NCBI GenBank assembly: GCA_034436155.1
Contig: DAOTVP010000021.1
Location: 1 to 64,000, forward strand
Reading direction: 5' to 3'
Length of the DNA stretch: 64,000 nt
Origin: GCA-2794515 sp034436155
GTDB taxonomy: Bacteria > Chloroflexota > Anaerolineae > Aggregatilineales > Phototrophicaceae
Positions 8,476 through 16,407 of the stretch are shown one piece after another (the stretch's first letter is position 1; the number at the start of each line of letters is the position of its first letter). The position numbers were made by a program, and so were the translations under genes. The notes below the pieces were generated by a model. The model searched no databases and had not been told where the DNA came from. It saw only the letters and a list, made by a program, of their open reading frames with translations.

Positions 8476-9609
8476 CTAGCGCATCCGTTGGTCATACATC
8501 ACGGGCAAGCCACCCAATACGCGGGCGATATGCAACGCCACGCCTTGCATGGCGCTGACAGGCGTATCTGCCGATGTCGGCGCGAGCGGATATACACCGT
8601 CTTTCAATTTTTCGGCGCTGATATATTCTTGGTGTTGTTTGGGCGTTTCTTCGATGAGGCGCTCAAACCGATTACCCCCCAAGTGAAAATTAATCTCGCT
8701 CAGTTGGATAAATTCTTTATTGCGCCGTTTGCGTAACACATGCGAGATGTAAATTGCCACAAAATTGCGCCCATCTTTTTCCCACTTGGGATTATTCCCA
8801 AGATAGCCCGTCACTTTTTTGGATGTGCCATCGAAGACGATACGATTGGGGGTCAACAACAATTCGTAGCCGATGGAAATAATCAATATTGCCATCACCA
8901 CCGCCATCGCAATACCCAAATAGGGCAACAATTCGGGGCTGGGTAACATTGTCCCCGCGTTGGGGAGCGCCACATTGGTATTGAGTGTGCTGACCGAGAG
9001 CAAAATATACACCGCCATCCAGAAGAAATACCACACGATTCGTACCACTCGCGCCCGAATCCAACGGGCGGGGCGTACCAGCGCCAACGAGGTGTTATTT
9101 TCGGGGATGGCATCCCACCATTGAAGCGCGATGGGCAATTCGGGCATGTGGATGGTTGTGCTTTGTGGTTTTTCACGCGGGGGGATAATTTTGAAGGGCA
9201 AGCCCAACACATGCGCCAATGTTTCGCCAGCTTCTTGGGCAATTTTGGCGAAGACCTCATGGTCGGGATCGGGCCAATTGGCGATCTCGCACCACCGACT
9301 TTTGCGGGCGGCGGCTAAATCTGGCACGACCACCAACCCCAAACGCCACGCTTCATCTTCATGTGACCATCCCAAAACCACCTGCGCGATGAGATACAAC
9401 GGCAATGCCCGACTCGATGGCAACCGCCGTGTGCTGGCGAAATCTGCCGAATAACGCATCGGCTCATTTTTTTGCGCCACCAGGTGGACGATTTCTTCGC
9501 CCAAATCGTTCAGACGCAACATGCGCCATGTCGTCTCGGTGATTTCGATGATACTCCGCTCGGCGGCGGCGAGTCGTTTGAGGGAAGGGGATAATTGTTC
9601 CAAAGCCAC
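8476..9609 (-). CDS. Membrane-anchored protein of unknown function
   Basis: I do not recognise this 377-residue protein. Residues 1-180 form a soluble domain (LVVVPDLAAARKSRWCEI; PFKIIPPREKP), followed by two hydrophobic segments near 192-212 and 230-252 separated by a short polar loop. A soluble C-terminal domain of about 120 residues follows. Both soluble parts would lie on the same side of the membrane. It ends 15 bases before the start of the antitoxin gene in the same direction, so the three genes may share a transcript. Confidence 0.6.
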   Translation of the reverse strand: MALEQLSPSLKRLAAAERSIIEITETTWRMLRLNDLGEEIVHLVAQKNEPMRYSADFASTRRLPSSRALPLYLIAQVVLGWSHEDEAWRLGLVVVPDLAAARKSRWCEIANWPDPDHEVFAKIAQEAGETLAHVLGLPFKIIPPREKPQSTTIHMPELPIALQWWDAIPENNTSLALVRPARWIRARVVRIVWYFFWMAVYILLSVSTLNTNVALPNAGTMLPSPELLPYLGIAMAVVMAILIISIGYELLLTPNRIVFDGTSKKVTGYLGNNPKWEKDGRNFVAIYISHVLRKRRNKEFIQLSEINFHLGGNRFERLIEETPKQHQEYISAEKLKDGVYPLAPTSADTPVSAMQGVALHIARVLGGLPVMYDQRMR

Positions 9610-9753
9610 AATCCTATGTTCACTATCAGAGTTTTATCATCCCTCATTATCACCAAAATTGCTCAAAAATCCTATCCCCATATCATCATTTCATGGCTAC
9701 AAGGTGCTATAATCTAAAAAAGATAATATCATTGAGATTATGAAGGCATACCC

Positions 9754-10065
9754 ATGAATTTATTACTCAAAAAACCTATCACAATAGAGACTTTACGACA
9801 ACGGCGTGATGAAATTATCCAACTCGCTAATCGACATGGTGGGTTTCATGTGCGTGTATTTGGCAGTGTAGCACGCGGAGAAGCAACTGATGAAAGTGAT
9901 GTGGATTTTTTGGTACAATTCCGTGAAGGTACAAGCATGTGGGATTTAGTTGGGTTATGGCAGGATTTAGGTGAATTGCTAGGGTGTGATGTGAGTGTTA
10001 TTCCAGATGATGAATCGGATGACCGTTTTATGCAGAATGCACATCGGGACGCGGTGTTATTATGA
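9754..10065 (+). CDS. MNT-type nucleotidyltransferase (HEPN/MNT antitoxin)
   Basis: A minimal nucleotidyltransferase of 103 residues with the signature GSVARGEATDESDVDFLV (residues 37-54): the GSxxRG turn and the catalytic Asp49/Asp51 pair. In HEPN/MNT modules such proteins AMPylate or otherwise block a HEPN RNase encoded immediately downstream. Here the downstream ATG overlaps the stop (ATGA at 10062), but that frame ends after 8 codons, so the partner gene is gone (separate entry). A TATAAT box lies at about 9707-9712. Confidence 0.85.
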   Translation: MNLLLKKPITIETLRQRRDEIIQLANRHGGFHVRVFGSVARGEATDESDVDFLVQFREGTSMWDLVGLWQDLGELLGCDVSVIPDDESDDRFMQNAHRDAVLL

Positions 10066-10088
10066 GCAAATCAGACTCCCATAGGTAG
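10062..10088 (+). pseudogene. Eight-codon remnant of the HEPN toxin gene
   Basis: An ATG overlapping the MNT stop opens MSKSDSHR and then a TAG. DUF86/HEPN toxins commonly begin with a very similar Met-Ser-Arg/Lys-Ser-Asp sequence at exactly this overlap, so I read it as the surviving 5' tip of the toxin gene. The sequence after 10088 shows no HEPN-like translation before the amidase gene at 10193. Confidence 0.45.
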
Positions 10089-10192
10089 CCCAAAATACGA
10101 TATGTGCGCTACAATGGGGATGGATATGATTATCGTGATTGTACGGATAACATTTTTGTTGTCCGCGTAACGAAATAATATAAGGGCGCGTG

Positions 10193-11278
10193 ATGTCAGA
10201 TTATCCTCAAGATGAAAATACCCCCCACAATCCAGAGACCGAGACCCGCCAACCACCCGCTTCGGTGGTATTCATGGAGATGATGCGTCGCGTTGCCTCG
10301 AAAAATCGTCCCCAATTTGAGGATGACGATGCTAACACCAGCGAGACCACCCCACAGGAAGAACCACCCGACAAGGTTGCGCCACCGCCCGTCAAAAAGC
10401 CCCTCTATACCACACCAGAAGAACGCAGACGCGCCGCCGCCCTCGAAGCACAACGCATTCGGCGCATCCAACGCAGGCAAACCCAACGCAAAATTCGGCG
10501 CGGGAGCATGTTGGGCGGATTCATCAGCGCGTGGTTGTTGGTGATTATTTCGGGCGGTCTGATTGCCACCATCCTCAGTTGGGGGACATCGCCCGAAGCG
10601 TTGAATCGGCGTTTGCGCCAACAATTAGGTCAAATCGAAGTACAAGCCCAAAGTGCGGTGAGTTTGGCGCAGATAGAACCCACCGCCACCCCGACCATCA
10701 TCCCCACACCGAATTATTTACGGCGGATTGGCATTGTATCGGGGCATCGCGGTCCGCAAAACGACCCTGGCGCGGTGTGTCCGGATGGTTTGACCGAGAA
10801 TTCAATTAACTACAGCGTCGCCAGTCGAGTGTGGACGAAATTACGTGAATTGGGGTATACCGTTGATTTGCTCGAAGAATTTGATGCTCGCCTCGAAAAT
10901 TATGTCGCCGATGCGCTGGTCTCGATTCATGCCAATGATTGTCGTGATTATGGTGGCGCAAGTGGCTTCTTGGTCGCCATATCCGAAGCACGTCCGCAAG
11001 ATAGTCTCGATGCCCGTCTGATGGAGTGTATCGCCCAAGCCTACGGCGCGAAAACGGGCTTACAACGCCGTTTTGGTCTCACACGCGACATGACCGATTA
11101 TCACATCTTCCGCGAGATTGATTTGCGTACACCAGGGACAATTTTGGAACTCGGCTTTATGCGCGATGACCGCGCTATCCTCACGGAAAACCCCGATTTG
11201 TTAGCCAATGCCGTTGTCGAGGGGATACAATGTTACCTCAATCCCAATAGTGTTGTGCCGACCCCGACTGCGCCGTAA
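10193..11278 (+). CDS. Membrane-anchored N-acetylmuramoyl-L-alanine amidase (Amidase_3)
   Basis: Cleaves the amide bond between N-acetylmuramic acid and the peptide in peptidoglycan. A charged, Pro-rich cytoplasmic part (residues 1-105) leads to one membrane helix (near 110-132), a linker, and an Amidase_3 domain from about 178. That domain has the zinc ligands His (VSGHRG), Glu (LTENS) and His (SIHAND), and the catalytic Glu (ILELGFM). Start: ATG 10193 has AAGGG 6 bases upstream, better than the GTG at 10190. The long cytoplasmic tail before the helix is unusual for this enzyme and could anchor it to division or wall-synthesis complexes. Confidence 0.85.
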   Translation: MSDYPQDENTPHNPETETRQPPASVVFMEMMRRVASKNRPQFEDDDANTSETTPQEEPPDKVAPPPVKKPLYTTPEERRRAAALEAQRIRRIQRRQTQRKIRRGSMLGGFISAWLLVIISGGLIATILSWGTSPEALNRRLRQQLGQIEVQAQSAVSLAQIEPTATPTIIPTPNYLRRIGIVSGHRGPQNDPGAVCPDGLTENSINYSVASRVWTKLRELGYTVDLLEEFDARLENYVADALVSIHANDCRDYGGASGFLVAISEARPQDSLDARLMECIAQAYGAKTGLQRRFGLTRDMTDYHIFREIDLRTPGTILELGFMRDDRAILTENPDLLANAVVEGIQCYLNPNSVVPTPTAP

Positions 11279-11358
11279 GTATCATTTTTATAAATAGGGG
11301 CATTGCGTTATAATGAGACAAATAAAAGTCGGATATTGACCTATCTGAGGCATAAAAA

Positions 11359-11703
11359 ATGACCAAGCAACTGATTATGTATAGTCGTTCATCGGGTTGT
11401 CCGATGATGACCCTCGCCAAGCGCGTGTTAGATGATTACAACGTCCCGTATCACGAAATTTTTATTGACCGCGATAACACCGCCCGTCAGCGTGTCGAAG
11501 AATGGACGGGTTTTTTATCTGTCCCCACATTGGTGATTGCCAACGCGGGCGAAGTCACTCCCTACGAACCGCCCGCGTATCTGCCCAAAGGCGATACCCC
11601 GCGTGGCGTGAATCGCGGTGCTATGATAACCGAGCCGAACATCAAAGAATTAACCGAGTGGTTGATTCAACACAACCTCATCCCCGAAACCAGCGAGGCG
11701 TAA
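11359..11703 (+). CDS. Glutaredoxin-like protein
   Basis: A thioredoxin-fold protein of 114 residues beginning with the usual beta strand (KQLIMYSRSSGCPMM), a single active-site Cys14 in a GCPM context, and the cis-proline loop (SVPTLVIA). One cysteine only implies a monothiol mechanism or a role other than disulfide reduction. The C-terminal portion is longer than in classical glutaredoxins. It lies 4 bases ahead of the hydrolase gene and is probably co-transcribed with it. A TTATAAT box near 11305 may be its promoter. Confidence 0.8.
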   Translation: MTKQLIMYSRSSGCPMMTLAKRVLDDYNVPYHEIFIDRDNTARQRVEEWTGFLSVPTLVIANAGEVTPYEPPAYLPKGDTPRGVNRGAMITEPNIKELTEWLIQHNLIPETSEA

Positions 11704-11707
11704 GCGC

Positions 11708-12517
11708 ATGGATGAACAATTTACCCAAGTGAACGGCAAAACGGTGCGCTATTTCGAGATGGGCGAGCCACATAAGCCATGTCTGTTTTTATTGCACGGC
11801 GCGTTTGGATCGTCTAAAATCGCGTGGAGCGCCGTCATGCCGTTATTCGCCGATGATTATTATGTGGTGGCGGTGGATTTGCCCGCCTTTGGTGGCACAG
11901 AACCTATCACGTCTATGAACGCCGATGCGCTTGCCACATGGGTCAAAGATGTGTTGGATGCGCTTGGGTTGGATAAAGTGGTTGTTATTGGTAATTTATA
12001 TGGGGCGCTGATTGGGCGCATTTTCGCCGCCACCTATCCGAGTTATGTCTTGGCATTGGTGATGGTCAACGGTGGGGCGATTCCGAGTGTCCCGCCAATC
12101 GGCAAATTGTTGGCGAAGATGCCCGTCATTGGGGCGTGGATTTTTAACCGCCTCGCCAGCTCAGAATTGAGCCAATCGCGCCTCGAAATGGCATTTGAAG
12201 ATAAATCTTTCCTGACTGATGATTTTATCCGCGATGTGCGCCAAGAGAAACAGGGATTAGCCACCCTCATGCGTGGCTTAACGGTGGGAGACCCACCCCA
12301 AAAACGGATTCCATCCGCGCCTGTCTTGTTGTTATGGGGTGAAGAAGATGCGATTGTCAGCGTTGAGATCGCCAAACAAATTCAGGGTCGGATAGAACAC
12401 GCCCAATTATCGCTCATAAGTGAGTCGCGTCATTTACCGCATATCGAATCGGCGGATGTGTTTTATTATCAGGTGACACACTTTCTCAAAAGGGTGTTGC
12501 CCGCCAAATTATTCTAA
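11708..12517 (+). CDS. Alpha/beta-hydrolase fold protein lacking the nucleophile serine
   Basis: A 269-residue alpha/beta hydrolase with the oxyanion loop (LFLLHGAFGSSK), the acid strand (LLLWGEEDAIVS) and the terminal histidine (SRHLPHIE). The nucleophile elbow, normally Gly-x-Ser-x-Gly, reads GNLYG: the codon at 11996-11998 is TTA (Leu97) where TCA or TCG would give Ser. Ester or amide hydrolysis by the standard mechanism should therefore be impossible. It may be a non-enzymatic family member or a freshly inactivated gene. It follows the glutaredoxin-like gene by 4 bases. Confidence 0.85.
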   Translation: MDEQFTQVNGKTVRYFEMGEPHKPCLFLLHGAFGSSKIAWSAVMPLFADDYYVVAVDLPAFGGTEPITSMNADALATWVKDVLDALGLDKVVVIGNLYGALIGRIFAATYPSYVLALVMVNGGAIPSVPPIGKLLAKMPVIGAWIFNRLASSELSQSRLEMAFEDKSFLTDDFIRDVRQEKQGLATLMRGLTVGDPPQKRIPSAPVLLLWGEEDAIVSVEIAKQIQGRIEHAQLSLISESRHLPHIESADVFYYQVTHFLKRVLPAKLF

Positions 12518-12523
12518 GTATCA

Positions 12524-12546
12524 GGGGCATGATTGCTTCATGCCCC
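12524..12546. terminator. Hairpin between convergent genes
   Basis: A perfect 9-bp stem, GGGGCATGA / TCATGCCCC, with a TTGCT loop lies between the ends of the hydrolase gene and the minus-strand gene at 12557. There is no T-run on either side, so it may act as a weak or factor-dependent bidirectional terminator. Confidence 0.5.
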
Positions 12547-12556
12547 GCTTATGATA

Positions 12557-12909
12557 TTATTGCCATGCGCCCACGACAGGCAACCAATCTGCATTCCCTT
12601 GCCCATATGGGAACGACACATCAGTAACGCCTTCGCTGTTGCTATTTCGCAGATGAAACACCGCCAAAATGGGCTCGAATAACCCAATGGTGGTGATACC
12701 ATCGCCATCCCAATCGCCTGCGAGCGGTATCCATGTATTATCAGGTGCGCCATACATGAATATGATATTCGCTTCGCCCTCACTATTGCTATTCCGCAGA
12801 TAAAATTCGGCGTTGTTGGGTACGGTGATTGTATCGCTTTGTGCAGAGAGGGATGCGGTGAAGGATAACCCAAGTATCATGATTATCAACAAACGGAAAA
12901 AAATTTCAT
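12557..12909 (-). pseudogene. Exported FG-GAP/VCBS-like repeat protein, frameshifted after the start
   Basis: The natural start is ATG 12909 with a perfect AGGAGG 5 bases upstream, but after ATG AAA the seven-base A/T homopolymer (12897-12903) puts the frame into a stop. With one more base the sequence reads MKFFFRLLIIMILGLSFTAS, a textbook signal peptide, and joins the open frame that runs to 12557. The mature part has two copies of a repeat (FYLRNSNSEG / FHLRNSNSEG, and WIPLAGDWDGDG / WLPVVGAW) of the Asp-rich calcium-binding type. The in-frame TTG at 12892 could give a shortened product. Slippage, a recent mutation or a sequencing error are all possible. Confidence 0.6.
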
Positions 12910-13059
12910 CTAGACCTCCTGATGAAGGATGTACAAATACCTGACATCATATTCTGATAGCGTTTTGCTTGCTAGGACATGTGGCAAAAGATGAGCAAAA
13001 AAGGGTAAAATGTGCTATCATAGAACAGGTGGGCTTTTTAGTATGATGTGAGGATACGG

Positions 13060-16000
13060 GTGACAAACCTATTTGCAAATCGGTATCTGTTGCATAACCA
13101 ACTCGGCGCGGGCGGTATGGGCAGTGTGCATCGCGCCACCGACCGACTGACCAATAAAATCGTGGCGCTCAAACGGGTGCGGATTGCCCAAAACCTGACC
13201 GACCCGACATCGGGCGATAGTCATGATGTGCGTTTGGCGATTGCCCGTGAATTTCGTACCCTCGCGGGGTTACGTCATCCGAATATTGTGGCGGTGTTGG
13301 ATTATGGCTTCGAGACGACTGATGCGGGCAATCCATCGGCGCGACATCCATACTTCACTATGGATCTGCTCGAACATGCCCATCCGATTGACCAAGTTGG
13401 GAGAGATAAATCCACCGAAGGCAAAATTGGTTTGTTGGTGCAAATGCTTCAAGCGTTAGCCTATTTGCATCGGCGCGGGGTGGTGCATCGTGACCTCAAA
13501 CCCGCCAACGTGTTGGTGACAAGCGAGAATATCGTCAAAGTCCTCGATTTTGGTTTGGCGCTCGAAGCATACGGTTCATCGAGTAATGTCAGCGAAATGG
13601 CGGCTGGCACACTCGCCTATATGTCGCCCGAATTATTCAGCGATTCGCCCGCCACGATCGCATCCGATTTGTATGCGGTGGGGGTGATTGCCTGTGAATT
13701 ATTTCTTGGTCGGCAACCGTATATCACCAAAACTGTCGCCCAACTTATCAACGCCATTTTGAACCAACCACCCGATTTAACCGGGCTAGACCACGCCCTT
13801 GCCGATGTGATTGGGCGTTTGTTAGAGAAAAATCCACAACATCGGTATCCGTCTGCCCATGCTGTGATACACGCTTTTTGTTCGGCGGTATCGTTGCCGA
13901 CCCCCACCGAATCGGCAAGTATGCGCGAGAGCTTTTTGCAAGCCGCCAAATTTGTCGGGCGCGATTCTGAATTGCGCCAATTGCGCGGGGCATTGCGCCA
14001 TATCATGCACCCTACCGACCCTGTTGGGTCGGCATGGTTGATTGGTGGCGAGAGTGGGGTGGGCAAGTCGCGCCTTGTGGATGAAATCCGTATTCGGGCG
14101 TTGGTCGAAGGGGCGATGGTATTGCGCGGGCAGGCGGTGGTGGATGGGGGCGTGCCGTATCAACTATGGCGAGACCCGTTGCGCCGTCTGGCGTTATCCG
14201 ATGGCTTAGACCCGATTGAGGTGAGCATCCTCAAAGAAATTGTCCCCGATTTAGATGAATTACTCGGTGTACAAAGCGCCGATTTGCCCGCGTTAGATGG
14301 TCAAGCGCAACAACAACGCCTCATTGGGACGCTGGTGCAAGTGTTTAACCGTCAAACGATGCCGCTCGTCCTCATCCTCGAAGATTTACAATGGGCAAAC
14401 GAGGGCTTAAAACCGCTCCAATTATTGCTCAACACCATCGAATCGTTACCCATGCTCATCATCGGTAATTACCGCGATGATGAAGCGCCCATGTTGTCCC
14501 AACACCTCGCGCAGATGAATTTACTGCGCTTGGGGCGTTTAGATTCGGATACCATCCGCGATTTGAGCGTAGCCATGTTGGGCGAAAATGGCGAAAATCC
14601 GCAAATTCTGAGCCTGATAGAACGCGAGACCGAAGGCAACACCTTTTTTATCGTGGAGGTGATGCGTGTCCTCGCAGAAGAGGCGGGTAGCCTGAGCCGT
14701 GTGGGTCAAGAAACGCTCCCGCGTAGCGTATTCGCGGGTGGGGTAGCCCAAGTCATTCAGCGCCGTCTGAGTCGTGCGCCTCAAGATGAGGTGTCGCAAC
14801 GGTTGCTCAAATTGGTCGCCATTGCAGGCAGGCAACTCGATTTAGAGGTGTTGTATCAGGTTGTGTTGATGTGGCGCGAAGCGGGCATCTCGCAACAAGC
14901 AACGGATGTTGACCATTGGTTGACGGCGTGTACCAACGCCGCCATTTTCGAGAGCGCCGATGGTGATTTTCGGTTTAGCCACGATAAATTGCGCGAACAT
15001 CTTTTAGCGCATCTGCCCGATGAGGAACGGCGCGATTTGGCGCACGCCCTCGCCAGCGCCATCGAAATGGTGTATCCCAATGATATGAGTCGCGCTACGC
15101 CATTGGCGGAATTTTGGTATCAGGCGAAGGATTATCAAAAAGCCAGCCGTTACGCCACGATTGCCGTCAATCAACTGAATCGGGCGGGGAATTATCGGCA
15201 AGTAGTCGTCATCACCGAGCGGTTGCTCAAACGGAGCATCCGCCAAAGTGACCGCGTGATTTTGTTACGCGCCCTCGCCATCGCTCATGCTAGTCTAGGC
15301 GATTTTGAACGCGCCGATGGTTGTTATGCCGAAAGTGGCGCAATCGCGCAAGCGGCGGGCGATCAAGCCTCCCTCGCGTTATCACTTCTAGGGCGAGTGA
15401 CTACCAGTATGCAATTACGGCGCACTGGTTTGATGCAGGTGTATTTAGACCAAGCGTTGGCGATTTATCAACAATTGGGTGATAAACAAGGGGTTGCCAA
15501 TGTGTGGTTACAACGCGCTGTGTTCGCCGAATCACGTATGGATTATATCAAGGCGCAAGAATATGCCCAACAAGCCCTCTCTATTCACCGTGAGATAGAT
15601 GATCGCGATGGTATGGGGTACGACCTGATGGTGCTGGGGCGGGCATTCATGCACCAAAGTGAATTAGACCAAGCCGATCCTTATATGCAAGAGGCGCTGA
15701 TGTATGCCCGTCAATCAGGGGCGTTACGTTTTGTTGTGCAGGCATTATGTAATCTGGCGTTGATTCATCTTGAACAGGGGGGCGAAAAAATTGCCCAAGC
15801 GCGGGATTATCTGACCGAAGCGCAAACCCTCGCCGAAAATAGTGGCGACCAACCGAATTTGGCATGGGTGTACGATTTGTGGGGCGTGTTATCGCTCAAA
15901 GTGGGGCATACTGCCGATTCGTTTGGTTATTTTATGAGTGCGCTCAAATTAGCCAAACGCATCAAGAGCGATTATAAAATGCTCGACATCCTCAGCGATA

Positions 16001-16224
16001 TGGCGGCGTATTATATCGCCATCGGCGACACGCATTTCGCCGCCGAAATTATCGGCATGACCAGTTCGCATCCGCATCTGCTCGAAATGACCCGTGTCGG
16101 TTCGATTGAGCCGTTGGTGACACACCTGTCTGCCGTCATATCGCCCCAAGAATTGGCAGAAGCGTTCACACGCGGGCGCAACCAGAGCATCGATGCGCTG
16201 GTGGATAGGGTTTTGGGGGCATGA
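13060..16224 (+). CDS. Ser/Thr protein kinase - AAA ATPase - TPR regulator (PknK-like)
   Basis: A very large cytoplasmic regulator of 1054 residues. Residues 1-270 are a Hanks-type kinase with the Gly-rich loop (LGAGGMGSVHRA), the Lys (ALKRVR), the catalytic loop (HRDLKPAN) and DFG. Residues about 280-630 form a STAND-type AAA module with Walker A (GGESGVGKSRLVDE) and Walker B (LILEDLQW). The rest, about 680-1030, is a helical TPR array. The DNA-binding C-terminus of some relatives is absent. Start: GTG 13060 has GAGG 6 bases upstream; the GTG at 13048 lies ahead of that site. It stands alone upstream of trehalose synthase. Confidence 0.9.
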   Translation: MTNLFANRYLLHNQLGAGGMGSVHRATDRLTNKIVALKRVRIAQNLTDPTSGDSHDVRLAIAREFRTLAGLRHPNIVAVLDYGFETTDAGNPSARHPYFTMDLLEHAHPIDQVGRDKSTEGKIGLLVQMLQALAYLHRRGVVHRDLKPANVLVTSENIVKVLDFGLALEAYGSSSNVSEMAAGTLAYMSPELFSDSPATIASDLYAVGVIACELFLGRQPYITKTVAQLINAILNQPPDLTGLDHALADVIGRLLEKNPQHRYPSAHAVIHAFCSAVSLPTPTESASMRESFLQAAKFVGRDSELRQLRGALRHIMHPTDPVGSAWLIGGESGVGKSRLVDEIRIRALVEGAMVLRGQAVVDGGVPYQLWRDPLRRLALSDGLDPIEVSILKEIVPDLDELLGVQSADLPALDGQAQQQRLIGTLVQVFNRQTMPLVLILEDLQWANEGLKPLQLLLNTIESLPMLIIGNYRDDEAPMLSQHLAQMNLLRLGRLDSDTIRDLSVAMLGENGENPQILSLIERETEGNTFFIVEVMRVLAEEAGSLSRVGQETLPRSVFAGGVAQVIQRRLSRAPQDEVSQRLLKLVAIAGRQLDLEVLYQVVLMWREAGISQQATDVDHWLTACTNAAIFESADGDFRFSHDKLREHLLAHLPDEERRDLAHALASAIEMVYPNDMSRATPLAEFWYQAKDYQKASRYATIAVNQLNRAGNYRQVVVITERLLKRSIRQSDRVILLRALAIAHASLGDFERADGCYAESGAIAQAAGDQASLALSLLGRVTTSMQLRRTGLMQVYLDQALAIYQQLGDKQGVANVWLQRAVFAESRMDYIKAQEYAQQALSIHREIDDRDGMGYDLMVLGRAFMHQSELDQADPYMQEALMYARQSGALRFVVQALCNLALIHLEQGGEKIAQARDYLTEAQTLAENSGDQPNLAWVYDLWGVLSLKVGHTADSFGYFMSALKLAKRIKSDYKMLDILSDMAAYYIAIGDTHFAAEIIGMTSSHPHLLEMTRVGSIEPLVTHLSAVISPQELAEAFTRGRNQSIDALVDRVLGA

Positions 16225-16407
16225 TACAGATAAAATAGCGGACGAGCAGAAGCGCGTCTGTATAAACATAAACTATGTTTTGTCATCTCATGAAAACGTT
16301 TCCAAAACAAATCATTTGACGTAAAATAGAGAGCAAAATAATGAGTTGATCAGGGCGCAATCGTGCGCCTTTGTTTATATTAAACGTATCAAGAAAGGAT
16401 TTTTATC

